A stretch of 64,000 bases of DNA from the NCBI GenBank assembly GCA_009760885.1, contig CM019696.1, positions 43,618,358 to 43,682,357 on the forward strand, in the 5' to 3' direction. This document shows, in pieces, positions 23,901 to 35,860 of this stretch. The position numbers and the translations under genes were made by a program. Each line of letters starts with the position of its first letter. Positions within the stretch are counted from its first letter, which is position 1. The stretch is from Achatina immaculata. Its lineage: Eukaryota; Mollusca; Gastropoda; Stylommatophora; Achatinidae. The notes below the pieces were generated by a model that saw nothing but the letters and a program-made list of their open reading frames with translations, was not told the DNA's origin and did not search any database.

Positions 23901-24195
23901 TGTCTGTTCTGTTTGGTTCTCGTGCTTCTGTTCTGTTTGGTTCTCATGGTTCTGTTCTGTTTGGTTCTCGTGCTTCTGTTCTGTTTGGTTTTCATGGTTT
24001 TGTTATGTTTGGTTTTCATGGTTTTGTTATTTTTGGTTTTCATGGTTTTGTTATGTTTGGTTCTCATGGTTCTGTTCTGTTTGGTTTTCATGGTTTTGTT
24101 CTGTTTGGTTCTCATGCTTCTGGTCTGTTTGTTTTTCGTGGTTCTGCTTTGTTTCCGTGCTTTTGTTCTGTTTGCTTCTCGTGCTTCTCTTCTGC
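23901..24195. repeat. 24-bp minisatellite, about 12 copies
   Basis: TCTGTTCTGTTTGGTTCTCA repeats every 24 bp. The eight-codon unit opens three plus frames and one minus frame at once, marking them as artefacts. Confidence 0.92.
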
Positions 24196-24429
24196 GTGGT
24201 TTTGCTGCCTGCCCGCCTGTAGTTCAGTCTTTCTTTGTAGACCAGGATAATAATGTGCCAAGCTCATGAGAACAGCAGCTGTCTTCTGTCATGTGCTTCT
24301 GCTGTGTCATACTTCAAATCTGAGAGTTGCAAGGCGTGAGTTCTGCAAACATAAACAACTATCAGATGAACTCGCCCTTAATTTTCCGCTGAAAATGCCA
24401 TTTAAAGCAAGGCCCATGTTAGAAAATCA

Positions 24430-24945
24430 GTCACGAAGTGTCAGAAACAGGTTTGACCTGTCACGTGTAGTCCAGGAAGGAACAGGTTTGACCTGTCACG
24501 TATAGTCCAGGAAGAAACAGGTTTGACTTGTCACATATAGTCCAAGAAAGAACAGGTTTGACCTGTCACGTATAGTCCAGGAAAGAACAGGTTTGACCTG
24601 TCACGTATAGTCCAGGAAAGAACAGGTTTTACCTGTCACGTATAGTCCAGGAAGAAACAGGTTTGATCTGTCATGTACAGTCCAGGAAGAAACAGGTTTG
24701 ATCTGTCATGTATAGTCCAGGAAGAAACAGGTTTGATCTGTCATGTACAGTCCAGGAAGAAACAGGTTTGATCTGTCATGTATAGTCCAAGAAGGAATAG
24801 GTTTGATCTGTCATGTATAGTCCAGGAAGGAACAGGTTTGACATGTCACGTATAGTCCAAGAAGGAATAGGTTTGATCTGTCATGTATAGTCCAGGAAGA
24901 AACAGGTTTGACCTATCACATATAGTACAGAAAGGAGAGTACAGC
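24430..24945. repeat. 35-bp minisatellite, about 14 copies
   Basis: GTCCAGGAAGAAACAGGTTT followed by GATCTGTCATGTATA recurs at 35 bp, with G/A substitutions marking subtypes. Confidence 0.93.
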
Positions 24946-24949
24946 CATC

Positions 24950-25430
24950 GGTTCCTTCAATTTAATAGAGAGAAGACATTTCATCAGTTTAGTAACTTAA
25001 TAGAGAGAAGACATTTCATCAGTTTAGTAACTTAATAGAGAGAAGACATTTCATCAGTTTGGCAGCTTAGTAGATGGAAGACATTTCATCAGTTTGGCAG
25101 TTTAAGAGAGAGAAGACATTTCATCAGTTTGGCAGTTTAAGAGAGAGAAGACAGTTCATCAGTTTGGCAGCTTAATAAAGAGAAGACATTTCATAACTTG
25201 GGCGATTTAAGAGAGAGAGGAGACATTTAATTATTTGGGCAGTTTAAAAGAGAAGACATTTCATCAGTTTGGCAGCTTAATAAAGAGAAGACATTTCATC
25301 AGTTGGGCGGTTTACAAGAGAGAAGACATTTCATAACTTGGGCGATTTAAAAGAGAGAGGAGACATTTAATCATTTGGGCAGTTTAAGAGAGAAGACATT
25401 TCATCAGTTGGATCATTTAAGAGAGAGAAG
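24950..25430. repeat. about 33-bp minisatellite, 15 copies
   Basis: GAGAGAAGACATTTCATCAG with TTTGGCAGTTTAA repeats. Periods of 31-36 bp occur because of small indels. Confidence 0.9.
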
Positions 25431-26080
25431 ACGATTTTACTTTTAGAGAGACAGAAAGATATACAAATAGACGGACATCTAGATTTTACTTTTAGAGAGA
25501 CAGAAAAATGACAAAAACAGACGGACATCTAGATTTTATTTTAGAGAGACAGAAAGATATACAGCCGGACGGACATCTTGATTTTACTTTGAGAGAAACA
25601 GAAAGATATAAAAAAAACAGACGGATATCTAAATTTTACTTTCAGGGAGGCAGAAAGATATTAAAAAAAGGGACATCTAGATTTTACTTTTAGAGCCACA
25701 GAAAAATTTGGAAACAGACAGATATCTAAATTTTACTGTGAGAGAGACAGAAAGATATAAAAATAGACGGACATCTAAATTTTACTTTTAGAGAGACAGA
25801 AAGATATACAAACAGACGGGTTTCTAGCTTTTATTTTTAGAGAGAGAGAAAAGATATAAAAACAGGCGGACATTTAAATTTTACTATGAGAGAAACGGAA
25901 ACATATAGAAACTGACGAACATCTAAATTTTACTTTCAGAGAAACAGAAAGATATAAAAACAGACGTACATCTAGATTTTACTTTCAAAGAGACAGAAAG
26001 ATGTACAAACTGATGCATATCTAGATTTTACTTTGAAAGAGGGGCAGAAAGATGTACAGATGGACGGACATTTAGATTTT
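25431..26080. repeat. about 49-bp minisatellite, 13 copies
   Basis: AGAGAGACAGAAAGATATAC with ACGGACATCTAGATTTTACT repeats, moderately diverged. Confidence 0.9.
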
Positions 26081-26530
26081 ATAGGGAGATAGACCAGAAT
26101 AAGATGCAGCAAAATATGAGCGATAGATATCTAATTGAAAGCGAGATTTTTTTGTGATAAGAATTATTTGTATAATCTATCATGATTTATCTGTCATGCT
26201 CATTTGTAGGGCAGATAAAGCAATTATTTAATACAGGATGAATTGAATGATGGAAAAGTGTTTACGAACAGGGCAAGAAACGCACACGACACGATAATTG
26301 ATCATCCGATAATGGCGGGTGTGTGGAAGTGAGAAAATGATGAGATCTATGCACTTGTGATGTGTACGAGCTAACTCTGATGTTCCCTGAGGGAGTGCCT
26401 ACACTCAAGTGATGAATCTCGTCTGATTTGTTCCTCGTTTCATATGTGAACCAATATAGCAATGAAAGATTGATGCCTCATCCACACAAGAGCTGTCAAC
26501 GTCATCACGGATGTTTTCTGTTCCTTTCTT
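26081..26530. other. spacer, no gene seen
   Basis: Single-copy sequence between arrays. Nothing supportable found. Confidence 0.45.
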
Positions 26531-28035
26531 TGTGGTTTGGTGCCTTTGTTCTGGCTACAAGTTCTTGGTGGAAGCATGTCTGTGATTTGGTGCCTTTGTT
26601 CTGGCTACAAGTTCTTGATGGAAGCATGTATGTGATTTGGTGCCTTTGTTCTGTCCACAAGTTCTTGGTGGAAGCATGTATGTGATTTGGTGCCTTTGTT
26701 CTGTCTACAATTCTTAGTGGAAGCATGTTTGTGATTTGGTGCCTTTGTTCTGTCTACAATTCTTAGTGGAAGCATGTTTGTGATTTGGTGCCTTCGTTCT
26801 CTCTACAAGTTCTTAATGGAGGCATGTTCGTGAATTGGTGCCTTTGTTATGTCTACAGGTTTTTAGTGGAAGCATGTTTGTGATTTGATGCCTTTGTTAT
26901 GTCTACAAGTTCTTGATGGAAGCATGTTTGTGATTTGGTGCCTTTGTTCTGGCTACAAGTTCTTGATGGAAGCATGTTAATGATTTGATGCCTTTATTCT
27001 CTCTACAAGTTCTTAGTGGAAGAATGTTTGTGATTTGGTGACTGTGTTCTCTCTACAAGTTCTTAGTGGAAGCATGTTTGTGATCTGGTGACTTTTTTCT
27101 CTCTACAAGTTCTTGATGGAAGCATTGTTTGTGATTTGGTGCCTTGGTTCTGTCTACAAGTCCTTGGTATAGGCATGTTTGTGGTTAGGTGCCTATGTTC
27201 TCTCTACAAGTTCTTGTGGGAACAATGTTTGTGATTTGGTACTTCGGTTGTGTCTACAAGTTTTTGATGGATGCATGTTTGTGGTATGGTGCCTCTGTTG
27301 TGTCTACAGATTTTTGATAGAGGATTGTTTGTGATATGGTGCCTCTGGTCTGCCTACACGTTTTTAATGGAGGCATGTTTGTGGTATGGTGCCTCTGTTG
27401 TGTCTACAAGTTTTTATGGAAGCATGTTTGTGGTATGGTGCCTGTGATCTGTCTACAAGTTTTTTTTATTGGAGACATGTTGGTGGTATGGTGCCCCTGT
27501 TGTGTTTACAATTTTTGATGAAAGCAAGTTTGTGCTATGGTGCCTCTGTTGTGTCTACAAGTTTTTGATGGAATTATGTTTGTGATATGGTGCCTCTGTT
27601 GTATCTACAAGTTCTTGATAGAGACATGTTTGTGGTATGGTGCCTCTGTTGTGTCTACAAGTTCTTGTTGGAGGCATGTTTGTGGTATGGTGCCGTTGTT
27701 TTTTCTATGCAGGAAACTCTACCGTAGAGAGCGGAACAACAACACAACTCCTTCAGATCATCAGAGGAAGTACCCCCCTCAGACAAGTATTCCGGCCCTT
27801 TAAACTCCTGACACTCTAAGGGGGGTGGGCCCCTCTGGGTCATGTCTCCCAGAGGTCTTGTGAGTTGTTGCTTTTTTCCCCGGTCCCGGGATTGAACCCA
27901 TGATCTTCCAGTTGCCAGGAAGACCATGGGTTCAATCCCGGAACCGGGAAAAAAAAGCAACAACTCACAAGACCTCTGGGAGTCATGTTGTTTTTTCTAC
28001 AAGTTCTTGGTGGAGGCATGTTTCAGGTTTTTTAC
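26531..28035. repeat. 50-bp minisatellite, about 24 copies, split by a SINE
   Basis: GATTTGGTGCCTTTGTTCTG with TCTACAAGTTCTTGGTGGAA recurs every 48-50 bp to 27707 and resumes at 27987-28035. Diversity increases toward the right. Confidence 0.92.
27708..27986 (-). mobile_element. tRNA-like SINE with a palindromic 5' end
   Basis: The element is bracketed by a perfect 13-bp target-site duplication GTTGTTTTTTCTA (27695-27707 and 27987-27999). On the minus strand it reads from about 27914 down to 27708. A polymerase III B box GGTTCAATCCC lies near its 5' end (27888-27898, minus), and a body of about 200 bp follows. The first 73 bp are repeated in inverted orientation at about 27914-27986, with a second B box on the plus strand (27929-27939). 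The result is a 146-bp hairpin (27841-27986) with a short loop. No clear A box is present. The inverted head fits snap-back or template switching during reverse transcription. Family assignment is not attempted. Confidence 0.75.
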
Positions 28036-28104
28036 ATCTATCATGCATACGTGTACATTTTGGATTTTTATATGTAATTTGATGAACCTCTTATGTCTAT
28101 GTTA

Positions 28105-28375
28105 TGTGGTACTTTCATCATCATCATCATCATTATCATCATCATCATCATCATCATGTGCTATCTTTAGTAGGAAGTTTGGGGGTAGTGACTCTCCATC
28201 TCCCTGGCCTTGATCTTGCACTCGACCGCTCTGTATTCTGTCACTCCCGGATGTGATCCTCCCATGTACATCTTTCTCTAGCTCTTTCTCTTTTTCCTTC
28301 CACGTTTCCTGATATATACTTTTATGTTTTTTTGATATGATGAAAATATTTTGCTTTCTTGGTCCTTAATTGCTA
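28105..28375 (-). mobile_element. decayed LINE C-terminus with (ATG)n tail
   Basis: On the minus strand the reading is KYFHHIKK, then EGKRKRAR and TWEDHIRE, with frameshifts. This is the YFGHI / basic / TWxD arrangement of LINE C-termini. It is followed by the (CAT)n microsatellite (28114-28158, plus orientation) that forms the element's 3' tail. It is similar to the relic at 37.6-38.1 kb. Confidence 0.65.
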
Positions 28376-28439
28376 GAGACGTTAACTTTGGATTTGTATT
28401 TGTTCTAATAAATGTACGTCCTTTACACTTTCTTGTGTA

Positions 28440-28712
28440 TCCACATCTCTGCTGGATTTATCTTTCTCTGGCTACCACATCTCTGCTGCATTTATCTTTC
28501 TCTGGCTACCACATCTCTGCTGCATTTATCTTTCTCTGGCTACCCACATCTCTGCTGCATTTATCTTTCTCTGGCTACCACATCTCTGCTGCATTTATCT
28601 TTCTCTGGCTACCCACATCTCTGCTGCATTTATCTTTCTCTGGCTACCACATCTCTGCTGCATTTATCTTTCTCTGGCTACCACATCTCTGCTGCATTTA
28701 TCTTTCTCTGGC
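28440..28712. repeat. 34-35-bp minisatellite, about 8 copies
   Basis: CACATCTCTGCTGCATTTAT with CTTTCTCTGGCTAC recurs at 34 or 35 bp, the extra C alternating between copies. The copies are otherwise nearly identical. Confidence 0.94.
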
Positions 28713-28785
28713 ACAAAGTTAAATGTTCTCAACGGTTTTTTTTTTGTTTACATCTGAATATTTCCCTCTTGTACAGATATAAGAT
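28690..28785 (+). repeat. dispersed 90-bp sequence, copy 1
   Basis: CTGCTGCATTTATCTTT, then GGCACAAAGTTAAATGTTCT and CCCTCTTGTACA recur at 31209-31296. The start of this segment is one unit of the 34-35-bp array, so the array appears to have grown from the end of this dispersed sequence. Confidence 0.8.
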
Positions 28786-28984
28786 GTATACCTGTTTCTT
28801 AATGCCGTTTAGTGAGAAAGTTGCACGACATATATGATTGTATCACTATAGACAATCACTGAATGATGATGATGATGATGTTTGAAAAAGTGTCTAGTAA
28901 AGCAAGAAGTTGTAGTTAGATTCGACAGACTACTACTCAGATAAGAAAGGTTCTATCTGGAAGTCTTATCAGTTTAGTTTCAAC

Positions 28985-29315
28985 GTTATTCTCAAGAATC
29001 TGAACATACCCAGGCTCTCAATAACTCCACGTAGACAACAGCCACATAACATGAAAACAACTCCACGTAGACAACAGCAACATAACTTGAAAACTACTGA
29101 CACTCCCTCCATTAAACTGACACGTAACAGTGTGGATTAACTTTAAGAGTGTTTGACAACATCAACAGTTTTATTTATGAGAAATGATGTCAGATGACTG
29201 ATGCTGATGAAATGCTTGGACAGAAAAACTAGGAGAGAGTTTGAGAAGAACAACAGTTTTATTTATGAGAAATAATGACAGATGACTGATGCTGATGAAA
29301 TGCTTGGACAGAAAA
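28985..29315. repeat. two short duplications
   Basis: AACTCCACGTAGACAACAGC occurs twice near 29024-29080. A segment of about 75 bp containing CAGTTTTATTTATGAGAAAT and TGACTGATGCTGATGAAATG occurs at about 29165 and 29250. Confidence 0.75.
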
Positions 29316-29319
29316 CATG

Positions 29320-30115
29320 TTTGAGGCTGCACTCCCCGGCTAGAACATTGTTAGCCACATGGGGAGAGAGTGAACAACTCTCTCACAACAAAACATTGTT
29401 AGCCACAAGGGGAGGGAAGGGAGTGAACAACTCTCTCACAACAAAACATTGTTAGCCAAATGGGGAGGAAGGGAGTGAACAACTCTCTCACACAAAACAT
29501 TGTTAGCCACAAGGGGAGGGAAGGGAGTGAACAACTCTCTCACAACAAAACATTGTTAGCCACAAGGGGAGGGAAGGGAGTGAAAAACTCTCTCACAACA
29601 AAACATTGTTAGCCACAAGGGGAGGGAAGGGAGTGAACAACTCTCTCACAACAAAACATTGTTAGCCAAATGGGGAGGGAAGGGAGTGAACAACTCTCTC
29701 ACAACAAAACATTGTTAGCCAAATGGGGAGGAAGGGAGTGAACAACTCTCTCATAACAAAACATTGTTAGCCACATGGGGAGGAAGGGAGTGAACAACTC
29801 TCTCACAACAAAACATTGTTAGCCATATGAGGAGGGAGGGAGTGAACAACTCTCTCACAACAAAACATTGTTAGCCACATGGGGAGGGAGGGAGTGAACA
29901 ACTCTCTCACAACAAAACATTGTTAGCCACAATTGGGAGGAAGGGAGTGAACAACTCTCTCACAACAAAACATTGTTAGCCACATGGGGAGGGAGTGAAC
30001 AACTCTCTCACAACAAAACATTGTTAGCCACATGAAGAGGGAGTGAACAACTCTTTCACAATAAATCATTGTTAGCCACATGGGGAGGAAAGGAGTGAAC
30101 AACTCTCTCACAACA
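29320..30115. repeat. 52-57-bp minisatellite, about 15 copies
   Basis: AACAAAACATTGTTAGCCAC with AACTCTCTCAC repeats. Unit length varies through gain or loss of AGGG/AAGG blocks in the purine-rich part. Confidence 0.93.
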
Positions 30116-30560
30116 AAACTACAATCGTGCTCACACAACATGAAGAAACAAAGAGTTGCATTACTTACATTTTCTTAAACATCTCACTGAATCCACATTA
30201 CTCACAACACTTTTCTAACATTCGTTAGTTTTTAACACTCTTTACACAATGATATGAAGCAACATTTAGTAGCAACTCATCTAGCTAGAACAAAACTCAC
30301 TCCATCCTAGTTCTAACATTATACAAGAAAGCTCTTAATGAACAACTCTAACTCTCTGTTTAGAACTGTCATCTCATCCTATATCCTCACATAATCCATC
30401 ATGATAATCTCAAATTTTCTCTAACTATCCATCCTGCGTAAAAGTTTATTGCTTAAATATCCGCTACAATTTTACCTTGAAATTTCTGGAATTTTTCTTT
30501 TTTCACGAGAAGCCTGACCCTCGTGAAACTGTATGTCTTCTGATATTACCTTGGGTAATA
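30116..30560. other. spacer, no gene seen
   Basis: Single-copy AT-rich sequence. Nothing supportable found. Confidence 0.45.
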
Positions 30561-30574
30561 AAGTGTCAACACAT

Positions 30575-31055
30575 CTCTAAATTGAGTTTTCTGTTTCTAA
30601 ATATAACTAGTCTAGACAAACAACTCGCAAAGTCTCGTGAAGCTAACATATCATTACTGACCTTGAGTAAAAAAAAAATAATAACGTTTCAAAGTTTAAA
30701 TTTTCTGTTACTAACTTTAGCTAGTCTAGACAAACAATTCATTCATTCATTCATTTGCATGTCCCTTGCTGAACTTTGCCTCCCTAACAGTACTCCTGTA
30801 GGCCTCTCGTTTGTGAGCACGATGGCCTGCTGCTGATGCATCCATTTGCAGATCATCAACGATGTTTTGCAGCTATCTTCGCTTTGGTCTTCTTCTCTTT
30901 CTTTTTCCCATTAAATACCCTTCCAAGACGGTTTTCTCTAGATTATCATGACATTTAATGTGTCCAAAATATTTAAGTTTTCTCTCAAACAATTCACCAA
31001 AAATAAAATAAATAAATAAATCTTGGGAAGTTAACATGGCATCACTAAGCTTTCC
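30575..31055. repeat. about 110-bp direct repeat, second copy split by a LINE
   Basis: A segment with TCTGTTTCTAAATATAACTA then GTCTAGACAAACAACTC (about 30588-30630) recurs as TCTGTTACTAACTTTAGCTA and GTCTAGACAAACAATTC (about 30705-30740). The second copy is interrupted by the LINE at 30742-30985. Confidence 0.75.
30742..30985 (-). mobile_element. 5'-truncated LINE with TGAA tail, copy 2
   Basis: The minus strand corresponds to the last 240 bp of the element at 20818-21571: KYFGHIKCHDNLEKTVLEGY, then GKRKRRRPKRR, then the (TGAA)n tail at 30741-30755. Target-site duplication CAAACAATTCA lies at 30731-30741 and 30986-30996. The frame is broken after the basic segment. Confidence 0.92.
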
Positions 31056-31208
31056 TTGACCTGTCAACGTCATAATTAAGTACTAAGTCAAAGTACTAAA
31101 ATTATACTTCATTGTTTCCCTTTGATAGTACAAATTCTACGGTAGCTAGTGCAGTATTAAAAAAATACTGTCGCACAGAGACAGAATACAAGTCAACTCT
31201 CCTGTTCC

Positions 31209-31296
31209 CTCTGCTGCATTTATCTTTCCCTGGCACAAAGTTAAATGTTCTCAACAATTTTTTTATAATATCTGAATGTTGCCCTCTTGTACACAG
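31209..31296 (+). repeat. dispersed 90-bp sequence, copy 2
   Basis: Matches 28690-28785 over CTGCTGCATTTATCTTTCCC, GGCACAAAGTTAAATGTTCT and CCCTCTTGTACA, with small indels in the T-run. No tandem growth occurs here. Confidence 0.8.
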
Positions 31297-31493
31297 AAAC
31301 TGAACACAAGCCAACGGTCCTGTTTTCTCTGCTGCGTTATCATCATCGTCATCAAAATGTGTACTAGTAGGCGCTTCTAAAGTAAGAGAACATAGATTTT
31401 TTTAAGATTACACCTGGAAAAAATCGTAAACAGAACATTTTAGTGAGACGTCAGAGAAAGAAAGATCACAAGAGAATTACCTGGGAATTACCT

Positions 31494-31567
31494 GGAATTC
31501 TATAACTTCAGTGTTCGGCAAATTATCATGACTGTAACTTCAGTGTTCGGCAAATTATCACGACTGT
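31494..31567. repeat. 32-bp tandem duplication
   Basis: TAACTTCAGTGTTCGGCAAA occurs twice, 36 bp apart or less, followed by ATTATCATGACTG or ATTATCACGACTG. Confidence 0.85.
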
Positions 31568-31639
31568 AGCAGACAGATTGTTCAAACTTGCTGCAGTTTT
31601 CTCCACTAAAACGACAACATGATCAAAAATGTAAACATG

Positions 31640-33125
31640 TAAAACATAAAACACTTAAACAACTGCAACAAAACACACTTAAACAGCTGCAACTAAACAC
31701 ACTTAACAGGTAGAACAACACACACTTCAACAAATGCAACAATACACATTGAAACAACTACAACAACACAAATTTACACACCTAAGCAGCTACAACAATA
31801 CACACTTAAACAACTACAACAATACACACCTAAACAGCTACAAAAATACACCCTTAAACAACTTCAGCAATACACACATAAACAGCTACAACAATACATT
31901 TAAACAACTACAACAGTACACACCTAAACAGCGCAACAAAACACACATAACAGGTAAACAACACACACTTCAACAGCTACAATAACACATTGAAACAACT
32001 ACAACAACACACACTTAAACAACTACAGCAATACACAAATAAACAGTTACAACAACACACGCTTAAACAATTACAACAATACACACTTCAACAGCTACAA
32101 CAACACACACTTCAACAGCTACAACAACACACACTTCAACAACTACAGCAACACATACTTCAACAACTACAACAACACACATTGAAACAGCTACAACAAG
32201 ACACATTGAAACAACGGAAACAACACATACTTCAACAACTACAACAACACACATTGAAACAACGGCAACAACAAACACTTAAACAGCTACAGGAACAAAA
32301 ACTTAAACTACTGGATCAATACAAATTAAACGGTTGCAAGAAGACAAACTTAAGCAACTGCAACTGCAACAAAACAAAGTTAAGCAGTACAAATACACAC
32401 ACTTAAACAGCTGCAAGAACACACGCTTAAGAGCTGTAATAAAACACACTTAAACAGCTGCTATAAATCAAACTTAAACAGCACGAGCACACAAAATTAA
32501 ACAACTGCAAGAACACAAACTTTAACAGCTGCAAGAACACAAACTTTAACAGCTGCAAGAACACAAACTTTAACAGCTGCATCAAAACACATCTAAACAG
32601 CTGCAAAAATTACACTTACACAGCTGCAAGAACACAAACTCTAACAGCTGCATCAAAACACATCTAAACAGTTGCAAAAATTACACTTAAACAGCTGCAA
32701 GAAAACATACTTAAACAGCCTCAACAGAATACACTTTAACTGATGTAACATAACACACTAAACAGCTGCGACATAACACACTTTAACAGCTGCAACAAAA
32801 CAAACGTAGACAGCAGCAATAAAAGAAAGTTAAACAACTGCAACAAAACACATTTAAACAGCTGCATCAAAAAGAAACTTAAACAGCTGCAAAAACAGGA
32901 ACCGAAACATCTGCAAGAAGAAAACTTTAAAAGCTCCAAGAACAGAAACTTAAACAGCTGCAAGAACACAAACGTAAACAGCTACAACAACGCAAACTTA
33001 AACAGCTACAACAGCAGTCAATTAAACACCTCCAGCAACACACATTTAAACAACTACAACAAAACACACTCAAACAGTTAGAAGAACACGCACTTAAACA
33101 GCTACAACTAAACAAACTTCACAAT
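31640..33125. repeat. 24-bp CAA-rich minisatellite, about 60 copies
   Basis: AAACAACTACAACAACACAC plus ACTT and related units. The plus strand is open over 31990-32406 reading KQLQQHT(L) octads, Gln-rich and coiled-coil-like. There is no start context, splice site or continuation, and many units elsewhere in the array break the frame. I regard it as non-coding. Confidence 0.9.
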
Positions 33126-33440
33126 TTATTACATGAACTAAATAAACCTCAACACCCATCTTGCCGCTACAACACAAGAAGTGCTCATCTTCAAAGAGAT
33201 TATCCGTCATTATACCGCGTTAATTGTCGAATCTTCTTTCATGGGAAAGTTCTGAAAGATCGTGTCACTGGGATTAATGACAGATCTGACAATAATCTCA
33301 TGTTAATTTACCACAAGAAACATCCTTGACGACCTGGCAGGCCGAAATGATGCAAAAAATCGATGATTTCTCCAAGTTTGTGTGCAGATTTTTCTTATTC
33401 AGTTACCGAAATATTTTGCTTGCGTGTCAGAGCTATGTTG
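33126..33440. other. spacer, no gene seen
   Basis: Single-copy sequence of mixed composition. Nothing supportable found. Confidence 0.45.
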
Positions 33441-34105
33441 GTACTCACTTTAGTCACAACTGTAGGTACTTATGTTGATCAAAACTGTTGATACTCATGT
33501 TAGTCACAATTGTTGGTACTTATGTTAGTCACAATTGTTGGTACTTATTTTAGTCACAATTGTTGGTACTCATGTTAGTCACAATTGTTGGTACTTATGT
33601 TAGTCACAATTGTTGGTACTCATGTTATTCATAATTGTTGGTACTTATGTTAGTCACAACTGTTGGTACTTATGTTAGTCACAATTGTTGGTACTCATAT
33701 TAGTCACAATTGTTGGTACTTATGTTAGTCACAATTGTTGGTACTCATATTAGTCACAATTGTTGGTACTCATATTAGTCACAATTGTTGGTACTCAAAT
33801 TAGTCACAATTGTTGGTACTCATATTAGTCACAATTGTTGGTACTCATGTTAGTCACAATTGTTGGTACTCATATTAGTCACAATTGTTGGTACTCATGT
33901 TAGTCACAATTGTTGGTACTCATATTAGTCACAGTTGTTGGTACTTATGTTGGTCACAATTGTTGGTACTCATGTTATTCATAACTGTTGGTACTCACGT
34001 TAGTCACAATTATTGGTACTCATTTTAGTCACAATTGTTGGTACTCATATTAGTCACAATTGTTGGTACTCATGTTAGTCACAATTGTTGGTACTTATGG
34101 TAGTC
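33441..34105. repeat. 25-bp minisatellite, about 26 copies
   Basis: TTAGTCACAATTGTTGGTAC plus TCATA or TTATG repeats at 25 bp. Each unit holds the palindrome CAATTG. Confidence 0.95.
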
Positions 34106-34214
34106 TGAGCAAACAATCAAAGCAACAACAGACTGGATATTATGGAAAGCCGCAGCCTTAGAAGTACATTGTCTTTGTTTACTGAGATATGTTATCTTGG
34201 ACTCACTTTCTGAA

Positions 34215-34945
34215 ATTGTGTATTTCACTTCAAGAGTTCAGTATTTCACTACAAGAGTTCAGTATTTCACTACAGAAGTTTAGTATTTCACCACAAGAGT
34301 TCATTATTTCACTACAGGAGTTTAGTATTTCACTACAACAGTTCAATATTTCACTAGAAGAGTTCAGTATTTCACTACATTAGTTGAGTATTTCACTACA
34401 AGAGTTTAATATTTCACAGCAAGAGTTCAGTATTCCACTACAGGAGTTCAGTATTTTACTACAGGACTTTAGAATTTCACTACACGAATGTAGTATTTGA
34501 CTACAAGAGTTCAGTATTTCACTACAAGATTTCAGTATTTTACTGCAAGATTTCAGTATTTTACTGCAAGATTTCAGTATTTCACTACAAGATTTCAGTA
34601 TTTTACTGCAAGATTTCAGTATTTCAACACAAGAGTTCAGTATTTCACTACAAGAATTTAGTATTTCACTACTGGAGTTTGTATTTCACTACACGAGTTT
34701 AATATTTCACTACAAGATTTCAGTATTTTACTGCAAGAATTCGGTATTTCACTACAAGAGTTTAGTATTTCGCTACAAGAATTTAGTATTTCACTACTGG
34801 AGTTTAGTATTTCACTACACGAGTTTAGTATTTCACTACAAGATTTCAGTATTTTACTGCAAGAATTCAGTATTTCACTACAAGAGTTTAGTATTTCGCT
34901 ACAAGAATTTAGTATTTCACTACTGGAGTTTAGTATTTCAGTAGA
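34215..34945. repeat. 21-bp minisatellite with 126-bp higher order
   Basis: CACTACAAGAGTTCAGTATT plus T repeats about 34 times. A six-unit block is duplicated on the right (CTGCAAGAAT at 34731 and 34857, 126 bp apart). The sequence is unrelated to the 21-bp families at 2-11 kb. Confidence 0.93.
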
Positions 34946-35860
34946 AGTGAAACACGTCTCCCATCATCAGTTGGTGTATGTCCTAGTTGCTGTAGTCTGT
35001 CACTTGTTCCAGTATTTCTTTGTGTGACACAGATCACCAAATATTTTCAGCAAAACTTAGCATTGCAAAAGTTCAGGTGATGAAGAGAATAGATCACTTA
35101 ACAGAATGAACTTCTGTGAGTCACGAATGACAACAAACTGTGGGAAAAGACACGATAGAAATGTGTATATTATGTTCATCGCAAAAATGATTCAGAGTAT
35201 TTTTTCTTTAAATCAGATTTAAAAAGCGAGTAACTGATTACCTTCGCTTGTATTTATCTGTGGATGCGCAGATATCCAGAATTTAAGCAAATCAATAATC
35301 CTGCATTTGCTACAATCATCAAAAACTCATGAAAGATCAATAATCCTGTCTCTAGGACATTCTTCAAAAATTCACTTAAAATGTGGGAAAATTGGAATGT
35401 CTGTGTAGGCTAGATTAGTGTACTTGGGATGAAGACGACCATTAACGTGGCACATGAACGTGACACATGAACGTGACACATGAACGTGACAAAATGTGAT
35501 TCTAGCACACATAGACTGCGTGTGTGTGAAGAAACAAAGTTAATGCGAGTGTGTTTTTATATATTTAATATAAATCGTGTATATGAACTACAAAGCGTGT
35601 GAGCTTTTTTTTTATTTATTACTTATATATTATATATTTATATATTCATTTATACACTTCCCTGCAAGAATATATTCATTTCAGAGATTGCTTCCCCCGG
35701 TTATAAAAGCTTACCTCCCCTGGGCTTATCACAGAATCAGTTATTGAGTGACTTCCCCTCGAGCTGTACACGAGACAAAGGCTTGGGGATGCACATTTTC
35801 CACGCGGGAAGAGTGTGTTCTCAGAGCACAGGAATTCCATGGAACTTGATCAAGATGTCC
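34946..35860. other. spacer with a 13-bp triplication, no gene seen
   Basis: Mostly single-copy. ACATGAACGTGAC is tandemly triplicated at about 35450-35490, and an AT-rich stretch follows at 35565-35670. No exon or promoter can be supported. Confidence 0.5.

Noticed and set aside
23640..24269. 209-codon hydrophobic ORF as a membrane protein
   Set aside because: Most of it is the 24-bp array read as CLVLMVLF repeats. Two other forward frames are open across the same stretch.
27880..27945. a true tRNA gene
   Set aside because: The B box is good, but there is no cloverleaf, no acceptor-stem pairing and no A box at proper distance. The palindrome and target-site duplication mark a SINE.
31990..32406. 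Gln-rich QLQQHTLK octad ORF as a possible coiled-coil protein
   Set aside because: A 24-bp array effect. Flanking units of the same array are frame-broken, and no exon signals are present.
33441..34105. CRISPR-like array (regular 25-bp spacing)
   Set aside because: There are no variable spacers between repeats, no cas genes, and the genome is eukaryotic. It is a plain minisatellite.
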